DNA of 64,000 bases, taken from Annulohypoxylon bovei var. microspora (lineage: Eukaryota; Ascomycota; Sordariomycetes; Xylariales; Hypoxylaceae). Positions 23,227 to 34,589 of the stretch are shown here, in pieces (the first letter of the stretch is position 1; every line of letters begins with the position of its first letter). The notes beneath the pieces are model-generated. The model was not told where the DNA came from. It saw only the letters and a program-made list of their open reading frames with translations, and made no database searches. The translations under genes were made by a program, and so were the position numbers. The stretch is taken from assembly GCA_022836615.1 (NCBI GenBank), contig MU405367.1, positions 23,432 through 87,431 on the forward strand, read 5' to 3'.

Positions 23227-24779
23227 ATGGCTACGAAATCAATTGATGCCGCATCTCTGGCAGAAAGACTAGAGAACTTGGTCAACGATATCCGCAGCAA
23301 CTCTTCCCTGGTGAAAGATGAAGACCGCTACAAGCTGTCCGAGGCAGCTAGAAAGCTAAGCTGGGAACTGGAGGCACCGGGAGACACTGTTCATAGGGTT
23401 ATATGGGGAGTAAGCTGTACCATGATTCATTGTTCAGAACTATGCTAACAATATATACAACTAGCCACTACAACTTCCTCTGGCCAATATCGGCATTGAG
23501 ACACGGCTCTTTGAGATCATGTCAGAAATTGATGGCACTTCTACGAATGCACAGCTGGCAGAAAAAATCAACGTTGACCCTACCCTGCTAAGTAAGTTTG
23601 ATATAAACTGTGTAGGTAGATGACTTAGCTTATCTGAATTAGAGCGACTGTTACGGTACTATCAGTCTTTTGGATTTGTCACCCAGCCAAGCGACGATGC
23701 TTATGGCGCCAACAATGTGACAAAAGCCATGGCAACTCTCGGCGCGCGCGTGGGAATTCCCGTTTTGTGAGCAACCCGACGGAAATCTATTAAATACAAA
23801 GCTAACGTATCAAACAGCTTGCAAATGTTTACCCCTATATTCAACGCTCTTCCAGAGTTCCTCCGTGAGACTGGATATACCCACGTTGCGGACATAAACA
23901 ATTGTCCCTTGAATGTCATCCATTCTAAGAACGAGACGTTTTGGTCATGGCTTCAGAAAGATCCTCCGCAGATGGAGCGGTTCCTTACGTGGACGCAATG
24001 CTTCCGATATGACCTCCCTACTCTTTTCGATACATTTGATATCAAGAGTGAAATAGCCCAAGGCTCAACCGATTCAACCATCCTATTTGTTGATGTTGCT
24101 GGAGCCATGGGCCATCAGTCTATCGCACTGAAGAAAAGGTATCCTGAACTATCTGGCCGAATCATCCTTCAAGATCGGCCAGAAGTCATTGAACAGGTAC
24201 GAACATCATTGCTTTAGTCTGTTAGAACGCTGGTTCTTGTGTGCCCCCTTTTCTCTGCAATCAGTGTATTACTTTCTGTACTTCCAAAGACAATACGGTT
24301 AGAAATACCACAGGAAATTTGACACTTGAATAGGTCAAATCGAGTCCACTTCCCGGGTTCGAGGGTATCGAGGCAGAAGCCCATGATATACTGAAGCCAC
24401 AACCTATCAAAGGTAAGCCCCCTGAGCTATAGTAGGTCCTGTATAATGAGTAACTTGTATTATAGGTGCTCGGGCGTACTACTTGCGCAACATCCTTCAT
24501 AATTGGCCTGACGACAAGTGTGTTGAGATCCTGAAGAACATCAAGTCTGGAATGACGAAAGAGTCCAAAGTTTTGATCGATGACATGGTACTCCCAGAAA
24601 GTGGTGCGCACTGGAGAGTTACTCAGTTCGATCTTACGATGTACGCTTATTTTGGCGCCATGGAAAGATCGTATGCTGAGTGGCAGGTGCTTCTTGACAA
24701 GGCAGGGCTAAAAGCCCTGAAGGTGCACGAGTACACCAACCAGCTTCACGAGGCGGTGATCGTGGCGGTCTCTAAGTAG
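23227..24779 (+). CDS. SAM-dependent O-methyltransferase of fungal secondary-metabolism type
   Basis: Six exons: 23227-23409, 23465-23591, 23643-23766, 23818-24196, 24334-24412 and 24466-24779, giving 401 residues. The architecture is that of the plant-COMT/sterigmatocystin 8-O-methyltransferase family. It has an N-terminal dimerisation helix region, a winged-helix part and a C-terminal Rossmann domain. The SAM motif I reads VDVAGAMGHQS (residues 236-246), where the family usually has VDVGGGxGH, so two of the usual glycines are replaced. The catalytic His is kept (H309 in ILHNWPDD) with downstream VLIDDMVLPE. It should methylate a phenolic hydroxyl of an aromatic metabolite. No polyketide synthase or oxidase adjoins it, so it is an orphan here. 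Confidence 0.85.
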
Positions 24780-25576
24780 TTGATCGGGTAATATTTCAAC
24801 AAGATTTCTTGTTTGCTGTCGGAATAGGGGGGAACCCCTTTATGAGCCTTGTGTGACAGTGTGTTATTTAGGTAGGTACCTAGGTATCTTGAAACCCTGC
24901 GGCTTAAGTCTAAATTCGACTACTTTACATTAAATATGAAGCTAGTCTTATGTAGCAGATAGGTAATTATATGGGAGAACGGAATTATAGAAACACTCTT
25001 TCGTAGGTACGCGATAAACTAGGTACGCTAAGACACAACCTGCAAGTGAAGAGATATTTTCCATACATTCAACGCAACGAATAAAATGAGACATTAAATA
25101 AATATTTTATGTAAAAGCGCTTTAGTTGGAAAAACTTGACGTGAATGGAGTATCATGATCAAGCCACGCCTCACTATACTAAAGGGACCACGTGGTCATC
25201 TTCCAGCCAACCCCATACTTCCATAAACATTAATCCATTTGCCACTGAAATGCCGTGCTATTCTCCCACCAAACATACCTAATATGTAGGTACCATAGCG
25301 GGAAAAGGTGTGTTGTAATAATGATTTTATTTTTAAAACCATTTTGACTTTAAAATCATTTTTACCTTTCCATGTACCCTCCCATACAAACTGTATAGGG
25401 GAGTACATACTTACGATATACCGATTTTAAAGATCAGAATGATTTTCAAACCCAGAATCATTACTTCGAGTAAAACCATTTTACTCCCCTTTTACCACCT
25501 TTACAAGCCCTCTTACAAAAAACTTAGAAATTTTTTCTCTCGTTTCCTTGGTTACCTGCCATCAACACCCACACCT

Positions 25577-25577
<1 letters not shown>

Positions 25578-25619
<42 letters not shown>

Positions 25620-25695
25620 CAACAGCAGCTACAACAACAGCAGCTACAACACGGGCTACAACAGCAAAAAAACCCACATGCACAGCAGCAACAGC
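25578..25695 (+). repeat. CAG/CAA trinucleotide repeat tract
   Basis: About a dozen uninterrupted CAG units followed by mixed CAA, CAG and CTA triplets. Read in frame it would give polyGln or polyAla, but there is no supporting gene structure. Confidence 0.85.
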
Positions 25696-25750
25696 AACAC
25701 TTAAAGAAAAAAAACTTAGAATTTATTTTTTATTTTCTTTTACCTTTTAC

Positions 25751-25850
25751 ATCCACACATCCATCCATCCATCCATCCATTTACACATCCGCACATCCGC
25801 ACATCCACACACCCACACACCTACACACCCACACACCCACACAACAACAT
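25751..25850 (+). repeat. ATCC / CACA-rich microsatellite
   Basis: CATC and ATCC units pass into ACAC-type dinucleotide-rich sequence. It lies directly after the CAG tract. Confidence 0.75.
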
Positions 25851-25879
25851 CGTCAACATCATTGTCGTGCCAAGCTTAC

Positions 25880-25960
25880 TAGATCAGTAGATAGATGCGT
25901 AGCAATAGATCAGTAGATGCGTAGCAGTAGATCAGTAGATGCGTAGCAATAGATCAGTAA
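25880..25960 (+). repeat. about 22-bp tandem repeat, 3-4 copies
   Basis: Units of the form AGATCAGTAGATGCGTAGCA recur three to four times with small differences. They lead directly into the 8-bp array and share its CAGTA core. Confidence 0.75.
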
Positions 25961-26086
25961 ATCAGTAAACCAGTAAACCAGTAAACCAGTAAACCAGTAA
26001 ACCAGTAAACCAGTAAACCAGTAGACCAGTAGACCAGTAGACCAGTAGGCCAGTAGATTTGTAGACTTGTAAACTTGTAAACTTGT
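25951..26086 (+). repeat. 8-bp minisatellite (AAACCAGT and variants), about 16 copies
   Basis: A run of AAACCAGT units is followed by AGACCAGT, AGGCCAGT, AGATTTGT and AAACTTGT variants. The order suggests gradual divergence from a homogeneous core towards the right edge. Confidence 0.88.
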
Positions 26087-27140
26087 ACATGGGTGGCTAG
26101 GTGGTAAATAGCAGGGAGGGTGATGAGAAAAGTAGAAAATGATTTTATAATATAAAACGATTTCCTGTTATAAAATGATTTTTTGTTAAAAATGATTTTG
26201 ACCCTAAAACGCTTAGAAAACGAGTCAACCTTAGTTATAATTTAGGCACGTTTTATAATATGGAATCATTTTTCGAAACCACCTTTTGCCGCTACGGTAG
26301 ACATATCCATTTAGCTGGCAAGAATCGTCACCGCCCCCACCCTGTAATTTATAACATTTGATACGTAAGGTTTTTATATAAAGTAAGACGAAGTGGTTGG
26401 TTCTATATCATATTAGCTAGATAGTCATGTAATATTCGTTATCCAGAATATTGGGTTGATTATTGAGTTGTTAATACTAGGTAGAACTGATGCCCCATCC
26501 ACGTCAGTCTGAAAGGACAGCGCTTCATAGACAGAAAGTTAAATTAGAGCCTCATTTGCTTTAGTTGGAAATTGGCATGATGCACTTTACGTGTCGCAAT
26601 CCTTATTCGAATAATATTCCCTTAGCGTTTTAATTTGTCCGTTATTTTCGCAGTTAAGTACTTAGGTTAAGTGCTTTTTTTTATACATCCCCTTAACCAT
26701 GAAAAAATATATATCCCCTTAAAAATGTGTTAATTTACCTAACTAAGATAATTGAAAATGTATTCGCACATATAATTATGCTTGTAATACTTACTTACCT
26801 AGATAAGTAGGCATTTACCTAGTAGGTAGGTAATTAGGTACTTGGGTTCCATTTTCCAACACGTATTTTACAAATGGCGAACATTAAACTCTAATAAGTA
26901 ACCACCTAAGTACACAGCTGTTAAGAGTATGAAAACTGAAAAGTCGCTTGCTGAATCATATTGGTAAAATCTATTGAAATGCTGGAGTGAAATTCATACA
27001 CCCATGTCCGTTATGTATTCCGGCATCCTTGAACCTTTAGGTAGGTAGTTACTATCCATCGGTGTGACTGTTTAGAAATCTAACATAAACTGAAGTTGTT
27101 GCAACTTAGGTAATTTTTATACATGTGTTTGACTCGTAGT

Positions 27141-27512
27141 TTAGAAACACATTGTAAGCTCAGCCTGGTTAGTTAGACAAAGTAATTTCATTTTCTTCGC
27201 GAGTTTCGATCGGGCCTTACCTTCGTGAGCTTTCTTGGAATCGATATCGAATAGTTATCGTTTCTGAGCTGTGCAGTATGTCAGCGATATAATATTACCA
27301 ATACACACGATTTAAGAGATTACCTTCACTCTGTAGTTATCGTCAAACTTAGCCCGTAATAACTGAACAAGTTTTGTTGGGTTGACAAGACACCCGGGGA
27401 CTCTGTATTCAGTCAGGTACGTTGTATAGTTATCCCCTAGACGTGAAACTTGGTCAAGTTCGTTGGTGGCCTCCGATATTGGGTTCATCTTAGGTTGTGA
27501 CGTCAAATCCAT
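27141..27512 (-). CDS. small uncharacterised protein (86 aa), PRKL-motif family
   Basis: Three exons: 27512-27324, 27268-27221 and 27164-27141, all phase-0 GT-AG junctions, the last acceptor preceded by CTAACTAAC. The product has a short variable N terminus, then VNPTKLVQLLRAKF, NYRVKLRNDNYSIS and IPRKLTKAELTMCF at the C terminus. No signal peptide, membrane segment or known catalytic motif. A second protein in this window (31726-32083) has the same LRN...PRKL core, with its intron at the same place and phase. That supports both as real genes of one family. Function unknown; a compact alpha/beta fold is only a guess. The in-frame ATG at 27512 is used because no earlier ATG lies in the open frame. 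Confidence 0.6.
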
Positions 27513-28949
27513 CTCCAAAACTATACTGGAATGAGAATAATGTATGGACTTGTTGACGACGAAGTAAGGGTAGCTTGATTTATATAGACCATTGTTCAAC
27601 GTTGTATGATCATAAACATCACGCTATAGATACGAGATATATATTAGTTCGATAATACGTGCAGCCTCGGCATAAGCCACGATTCAAAAGATTATATAAG
27701 CAAACCACAGATTAATGTTTTAAACTCAGCATCACTTTCCTTTTTCTTATGGTCATTTTTCCGATAGCCAAGGCTAAGAACATCAATATAATGTAGGTAC
27801 TTAGGCACTGCCAACGCATCACTGCACCTACATACATGTATGTTCCAGTGTAACACGCACCTCCCCTTCCCCGCTTACCTATCAAATACCCCGTTAGCTA
27901 TGTGCGTACTAAAACTGACAAATCAGGACTCAACATAAAATTTATTAATATTACTATAGAAATATGAAATGAGTACTTCAACAAACTTTTAAGTCTTAGG
28001 TTTAAGGCATGGGCTATATGTTAACCTTGACCTAGGTATTTAAAACGATCTAATTCAAGTTTGTGTCACAAATGTAGGTAGACTTTAGCGCCCTAGGAGG
28101 ATGTTGTATCTGACTGTACTTACACTGCTGATCTCATCTCAGCTCTACAACGGAGGCTGTATTTCAGAAAAGCAATGTTGTGGCGTACTGTTGAAATATG
28201 GCTAAGGATCGGATCTGTCGGCTAAAGGGGTATTTTCTCCGAGGCGGCATCTGTGGTGTGTAGTACAACGTAGGTACATTCCCCTCACTCGTTATTCAAA
28301 GAGTTGACTTTTGGATGCTTATTTAAAAGGAGAAAACTGGTATAGAGATACCAAGAGACTGATGGCTTCAGAAAGGATTTATTTGTTCTTTAAAGTCACT
28401 TTTTGAGAAGATAAAGTCTAATGTTAGCCTCTGTTGCATGGCTTTTCCCACCCTCCTTACTCACCGAAAAGTGTAACAAAGGTCATTCAAAATAGAACCT
28501 GAAGGTGTAAGGCTGAGCGTATGAAGCTGAATGTTCTGGATTCTATTTTTTTCTATGCGCATATAATGGATGTTAGTGTGGTTGCTGCCTACGTTGCCTT
28601 AAATATTAGATGCCTTGATCTTCGGCTGCCTCCTTTGTATGCTCTATGTATGGGCTGTAGGTATATAAGTATCTACTATGAAAGCCACCATTGCCTGTAA
28701 TTCGGTGGCTGTGATTAAAGATCAAATTTCTCTTCTAAGTACATTAATCAATCGTTACTATCATAGCAGAGATACGCATAGATTTCGATCTAAGAACCTA
28801 TTAATTACCTACTGCTGCCCATGGGCTATAAACGAACGAGGCCAATGATCCAAGATACATGCTCGAAGTAAGCCATATATTGTAACCTTTTTTCATCTTT
28901 ATTTTTCATAAGTCACTCGGTAATCTAATACTGACTCCTTGTAACCTAG
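27513..28949. other. AT-rich intergenic, no gene seen
   Basis: Shared upstream DNA of the small protein gene (minus) and the kinase gene (plus). Several TACCTAGG-like motifs; no coding signal recognised. Confidence 0.45.
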
Positions 28950-30723
28950 ATGAGCAACCATTCTAATGAGCAAAGTGGGATTGGTTATGCACGCAAGCAT
29001 GAAAAATGCCACGACCGTGGTAATCATTATCGGCTGAATAATCCAAGCCTCAGTATTCAAACTGGATCAGCTCCTCAAGAACCGGGTGATCTAAATGACG
29101 CGTTGTGGGCCGCGAAAGTTTCTTACTCTTGCAAGCCCGCTCATCGTTTCATACCTCTGGATAAGCTTGGTTTAGCTAGGAATCGGAGACTTGCCAAACA
29201 AGCCCTCCAGGAAAGCAATATTCCCGAAGAGCGAATAAGCCCTCTGTTGGGAAAAATATGTGCTGATGAGTCTGCATCGGGCAACCATTCATTCTTCAGG
29301 ATCTTCACGATTTTGGTACTGTGTGAGAGATCTGCATATATTGAAAAGTTTATTGAGCATGACGTCGATGATTCTTGTCTTCCTCTGCCAATAGTGGAAT
29401 GGAAAAATGGTACCATTATAGCTTCACCTTTACAGCATAAGCACGAGCGCCAACTCAGCGAAGAAAAATTGAACAATCTTTTCGAAAACCGGGCTGACTG
29501 GAGGCCAAACGCTCTAAAGGACTTCAATGACTATCAGTGGTGGACCATTGCCCCCTTCTTTAATCGGCCCAAAGACATTATTCCTCACTATCTCCTAGAA
29601 GCTGATGATAGGCTTCCGTTTACGGAGAAAAAAAACAAAATCGAACTTGACATGAATACAATGGATCAAGATGTCAGGGATCTAGTGCTGCAAGGAGGTT
29701 TCGGTGACGTTTTCATAGTAAAACTACATCCGTCACATTACAGCTTTCACGATCAACCGGTAGGTTGTAACGCCATGTCATGTTTGATTCTGAATGCTAA
29801 ACTTGTAATAGTATAGTGATGGCTCGCATTCATTCGCACTTAAGTGTCTGAAATCTCGGAACGAGTCCGAGTTCACGTCGGAGGTCGATGCACTAAGAAA
29901 ATACAATTATAGCATTGATAAACACCTGATCCCGCTGTTAGCTACGATTGAGAAAGATGACGAAGCTGGAAAGTTTTACATGCTATTTCCAAAAGCTAAC
30001 GGTGACTTACGGTACTTTTGGGAAACCCAGTTCAGCAGAAGTTCAGATCCTTCATTAATACCTTGGATGGCCAAGCAGTGTGTTGGGATTGCACAAGCAC
30101 TTTCCACACTCCACAAAGACCAAAACAAGGACAATGGGCAGGATTTCCCTATATATGGTCGTCATGGAGACATAAAAGCTGGTAATATTCTGTGGTTCGC
30201 TAAACCAGACACTCCAGGTCCTGCCGGATGGTGCCTGGTCCTCTCCGATTTTGGGTTAACTACGTTCCATCGCTCAATATCGATTTCCGTCCAGACTGCA
30301 AGCAAACTCAACAGAACTGTGACTTACCAAGCCCCCGAGTTTGAGCTCGTGGGGAAAAAAGTATCCAGGAAATCAGATATCTGGGCCCTCGGGTGCACGT
30401 ACCTGGACTTCATCACCTGCTACATTTTGGACTATGGCGCTGTAGACCAAGAATTCCCCAGCTTTCGAGGGGCACCCGACAAAAACCTTGCAAACGTAAA
30501 CGAGGATAAATTCTATCTCGTGACCGACGATGGTCTCAGTGCTGAGCTGAAGCCAACTGTGAAAAAGTGGATCTCTGGACTTCGTCAGCATCCGAAGTGC
30601 TCTCAATATCTTGGCAAGTTCCTCGCCTTTATTGAGGAGCGCATGTTGTGTATTGAGTTGGGGAGCCGTCCGACAGCGTCCGAGGTTGCCAATACTCTAA
30701 AGGGTTTCCTAAAGGCGTTATAA
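28950..30723 (+). CDS. fungal protein kinase-domain protein with a long N-terminal region
   Basis: Two exons, 28950-29759 and 29812-30723, giving 573 residues. The N-terminal about 240 residues (FIPLDKLG..., ADWRPNALKDFNDYQWWTIAPFF) are typical of a lineage-expanded fungal kinase family. The kinase domain begins with GGFGDV, with the ATP lysine K281 in SFALKCLK. It has RHGDIKAGNILWF at 387-399, the DFG triad at 416-418 and APE at 444-446. The catalytic loop is HGD where most kinases have HRD, as in many members of this fungal group. The catalytic Asp, Lys and Asn are all kept, so activity is likely. No membrane segment. Substrates unknown. The neighbourhood suggests an accessory or non-self-response role, which is inference. 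Confidence 0.82.
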
Positions 30724-30882
30724 TGAATAATCTACGGCAAGGAAAATAAAGAATTGGGAGGCTGTTTGACTTACTCATTTTACTGACTACCTACCTAGGA
30801 ATTCTGGGATTGTACTTAGGTTAGAGTGTTCGTTTATAGGTGTTGCGACTAGAGGGCGTTAAATAGGGGATAGATACCTAGG

Positions 30883-31522
30883 CGGGCCGTCCTAATACAC
30901 GGTGTCTTCATACCTAAACCACGGTGTCCACTTATTAGTTTCTAATAATAGTCATGTAGTGGGTATACTTCAGTTAAGGTACAAAGCCCTTACTAAATCA
31001 TGTACCTTTTCTACTTGAAGTCTGTCATTATTTACACGATGGATAACTTACCACTTTTCGTCGGCGACGACGAGCTTTACAATGAGATTCCTAATACAGT
31101 CAATACAACACCTGAAAACCCTGCCACTAAGCCTTCGAACTAGCTTATCGACGATCCCTTGGCACCACTAGAAAGTAAGGTATAAAACAACCAAGATGAA
31201 GCTATTTAAGACCTTTCTGACGCTACCGAAACTGCTGAGATTACTGTTATACCTAAGCGACTATGCAAAGTAGGGCGACCAATGGATTAATCCTTCTTTA
31301 CACAGTTTTAGCGGCGCCGGCGGCTGCTACAAGGCCAAAAGGGGTTGTTAGGGGGCGACAGCAAGGTTAGCGATAGGTTGAAATTTCCAGGTAGAAAAGG
31401 TACAAGATTTAATAAGGGCTTTGTACCTTAATTTAAGTATACCCACTATATGACTATTATTAGAAACTAATAAGTGGACACCGTGGTTTAGGTATGAAGA
31501 CACCGTGTATTAGGACGGGCCG
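30883..31522. mobile_element. non-autonomous DNA transposon with 132-bp terminal inverted repeats
   Basis: Left repeat 30883-31014 and right repeat 31391-31522 are reverse complements with only a handful of mismatches. Both outer ends run into TAATACACGGTGTCTTCATA. The element is flanked on each side by the 8-bp direct repeat TACCTAGG (30875-30882 and 31523-31530), read as the target-site duplication. The 376-bp interior has an ATG frame of about 34 codons (31039 on) and broken protein-like remnants near 31250 (KRLCKVGRP), but no transposase. An 8-bp duplication fits hAT or some Mutator-like families; the long repeats favour the latter. Class assignment is tentative. Confidence 0.85.
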
Positions 31523-31725
31523 TACCTAGGTAAACTTGAGTCATCACATTCGTATAGAGTCAACTGGAGTTGGTTAGATTTGGTTAAGAGAGGCCGAATC
31601 GTAGCTAGAAGAAAGACAATGACATTTCATTCCACAAAAGCCCCTAAAATAACCCCTAAATGTCACTCAAAATGAATGTTGACCCCCGATACCTCATTTT
31701 GATGCATCCAACCTTCATATAAAGA

Positions 31726-32083
31726 CTAAGGTCGATAGTGCACGCGTGCGATGCTTTCGATTTTGGATTGATCCATCTTTAAACAGTTAACATTCCGTTC
31801 TATGCCATTATATTTGTTAATGCGCTCGCGTACATCATTCAGCTTCCTAGGTGCCCAGATGACCCAACGGCCATTGCGAAGCTAGAAATAATCAGTTAGC
31901 TCTGTTTGATAAAGCCCTGGAAGTACTTAGGTAGGTACGTACTTTAAGAGTGTACTTATCGGCTCCAAGGAGTTCGTCTAAGCCTTGCTTGACGCCGTGG
32001 CCGTCTTTGTACGCATGTCTCAGGACTGAATTGACCCAGTCCGATGGATAAGGTAGATTCTTTTTACGGTTTCTGAAAAACAT
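31726..32083 (-). CDS. small uncharacterised protein (98 aa), PRKL-motif family
   Basis: Two exons, 32083-31943 and 31881-31726, with a GTACGT donor and a TTTCTAG acceptor in phase 0. The product starts MFFRNRKKNLPYPSDWVNSV, has GLDELLGADKYTLK just before the intron, and LRNGRWVIWAPRKLND just after it. A tail of about 35 residues follows. The core and intron position match the 86-residue protein at 27141-27512. No known domain, signal peptide or membrane segment. It lies about 200 bases from the inverted-repeat transposon. Function unknown. Confidence 0.55.
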
Positions 32084-32907
32084 GGTTACTGGGGTACCTA
32101 ACTACATGTATCTTAGAAGAACAAGGCAGACAGCGAGGTTGATTTTCTTTTTTTATAACCAGCACATCGTTGACTGGAATTCCCCGATACTCTTTTACAT
32201 GGTGTTGGGATGCAGGCCCCTCCCCAATACAACCCTTAAATCGCACATGAGACTTTATCATTTCATGCATTACTCCGGTTGGCGCGGGCAGAATGGAGTC
32301 AGATTAAGTGTCCCATGTGCTAATGTTACTGTATTGGACTGTGCACAAGAATATCCCCTGGGTTACACAACCGGCATGTACAGCGGGCTATAGCACGTGT
32401 TAGTTACCTATATGGGTAAGTAGGGGATAGTTCTACACACAGTCCAATACAGTAACATTAGCACATGGGACACTTAATCTGACTCCATTCTGCGTGGGGT
32501 AGCATCTTGCTTATTCTAATTTGCTAGGTAGTTACATGGAGTTGATTGGCCACTCATTACTCCATGACAGCAGAGAAAGGCGATGCGAGAAAACCCCAAC
32601 CGGATGGACCAACCATGAACTGCAGCCCATGGCATGATATCAACGCATTGCTGCCCGAACGAATTATACAATTGCCGACTGCATCGGCTACGATCAAGAT
32701 GAGGCTCTTCGGGATATGACCGGTTCTACCGGGCTGGAAAGCCAGCCCACCTTAAAGGCCTGAGTGCCAAAACCAGCGTCGCACTTGAACGTGCGTTTAG
32801 TACCTAGTTTGACCGGGTACATAATAAACTCTATTGCTCACATTGCAATTAGGGATAAGAAGCCGTGGCACCGGTTTCTACTAAGTGATAGCGTCAAGAC
32901 AACCGAG
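32084..32907. other. intergenic, with a perfect inverted repeat
   Basis: Upstream DNA of the small protein gene (minus) and the CorA-like gene (plus). Its one clear structure is the 56-bp inverted repeat listed separately. The frame open from 32764 to the CorA start has no ATG before 32908. Confidence 0.5.
32288..32493. repeat. perfect 56-bp inverted repeat with 94-bp spacer
   Basis: Arms 32288-32343 and 32438-32493 are exact reverse complements. The left arm begins GCAGAATGGAGTCAGATTAA and ends with TATTGGACTGTG. A transcript across it would fold into a long hairpin. I see no flanking target duplication, so it is not confirmed as a mobile element. Confidence 0.85.
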
Positions 32908-34589
32908 ATGGACTGGCAATGTACGGAAGCGTCTTTTGACGACAACGATTTCAAAAACTTCAAGTACGAACCTAGACCATTCAAGATATTCATGAATCTG
33001 GGGCCTATGAATGTATGTATTCTATTACCTGATACTATTCCATTGTTATACCATGTCTCGCCAGACTGACCTTGCTATCAGGAGCCAGTCTGCGACGAAA
33101 TCAACTCTCATGAAACCTTGAAAGAATGGATAAACAAGGTATGATAACCCGATTCAACGCATTATTTAGCTTACATCCTGTAGTACAGATTGACTTACGA
33201 GAGCTATAGAGGTGGAACAATCGCTATGTCGGTGTCCCTTGGGAATATGAACCTACATACCTGGGTACCCAGCTATTTAAGACTAACAAGGACTCAATAA
33301 TTAGCCTCTTTAGTCGTGACGGCGACTCAGAACTCTCAAATCCGTCACATCTCCCAGTGTCCAAGGGAGAGTTTAGTCAACTCATTGAAATATTCCATAT
33401 CCATCGTACAATTGTTCGAACTATCTGCCGGGAGATTGCTTATTTTTCAAGCATGTACGTCCGCAAAGGGGCTTGTGATACGGATAATCTTGGTGAGTTA
33501 CTATGGCTTGCAGAGGAATTTATTTTCATTTAATAATAACCTTCTAAGTATACACTGCAAGAATGAGTTCCGATTGGCTACAAGATATGGCTGTATCTTC
33601 TACATACCTGGTTCAAAAAATGCTAAGCTTTTCTGTCTTCTACGGCTGTAGTGAAGAGCAATCCTCTAAGATCGAAAAGCGCTTATTTGACGCCGGCAAA
33701 TCTGTTTACCATCCGATGTTAGCTCTAGGTATCTTGGTGGAACTCGACCGCGACCGCCTCGTAGCACAAGTAGAGTCGGTCACTGACTCATTTGTGTCGT
33801 TCATGGAAGATCTTAGTCACACAACGTATGACCCACGGGCTGTTGTGAGCCTTGGAGAAGGCCATGACCGACTGTCAAATATGTACAACGACTCTATGCA
33901 GCTGGTTAAAGGGATTAAAAAAGTGAAGCGCCAAATTTTAGACATGTGCAAACATACATGCAAAGTCAACAAGGCGTTTGACCGTTTCATAAATAAAAGG
34001 AAACCGTGTTGGGAATGCTTGGATACGACAGCCGACCCAAAATTCAAGACATACCTGATCTCATCAGATACGGGAGCGCGAATATGCAAGCGTCTTCTTG
34101 AGATTGACGCGGAATATGACGAGAAGCTTGACCAATGCCATATGATACCCAAAGGCTTGACATTTGTAACTGCAATTTTCAATATTAGGTATACTTTGAA
34201 TGTGTTCAACTTGTAGCAAAGCTAACCTTGAATATACACAGGCGGCAGACTATGCCAATATCCGAATATCCGTCGAGTCACGGCAGGAGAATTCTCAAAT
34301 GAGATCAATCGCCCTGGTAACAATGATATACCTTCCGCTAACATCAGTTGCGGTCAGTACATCGTTCTCTAACCGGGACACCTATGTGAGCTAACGTCTT
34401 TAGTCTATATTCTCAATGGGTGTCTTTAAATGGGAAGCGACCGCGAACTCTGTATTGACATTTTACTTCTGGGTGTACGTAGCCGTCGGAGGCGGCCTCA
34501 CTCTTGTAACTATTGGACTGTGGTGGATTTTGACGAGGACGAGGAAAAGGTGTAGGAATACCGAAACCGATATCGAGAAATCAGCGTAA
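32908..34589 (+). CDS. CorA-like membrane protein (fungal, possible Mg2+ transporter relative)
   Basis: Well-supported exons are 32908-33012, 33082-33138, 33210-33492, one starting at 33549, and C-terminal exons from 34242 to 34589. The order matches the fungal CorA-like family: a soluble N terminus, YVGVPWEYEP, GEFSQLIEIF...RTIVRTICRE, a long coiled-coil region (QMLS...VKRQI), then two C-terminal membrane helices. The first helix carries MRSIALVTMIYLPLTSVA followed by SIFSMGVFKWEA, and the second LTFYFWVYVAVGGGLTLV. The canonical GMN motif of true CorA channels is not visible; SMGVF stands in its place, as is common in these relatives. Transport is therefore uncertain. The junction near 34150-34241 is unresolved: donors at 34160 and 34202 both fit phase 0. 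Confidence 0.75.

Larger units (their letters stand above)
24780..27140. other. AT-rich, repeat-bearing intergenic region
   Basis: Mostly AT-rich DNA with many AATGATTTT/AAAATCATT stretches on both sides of a block of simple repeats (25578-26086, listed separately). No credible gene seen. Long frames through the CAG block encode only homopolymers. Confidence 0.55.

Noticed and set aside
25439..25916. Two overlapping frames with polyAla and polyGln runs
   Set aside because: They only translate the CAG and ATCC repeats; no domain, no splice structure, and both frames stay open because of the repeat.
33180..33210. In-frame TAG in the CorA-like gene, suggesting a pseudogene
   Set aside because: The stop falls inside the intron when the acceptor CTATAG before 33210 is used, which gives the conserved VGVPW region in frame.
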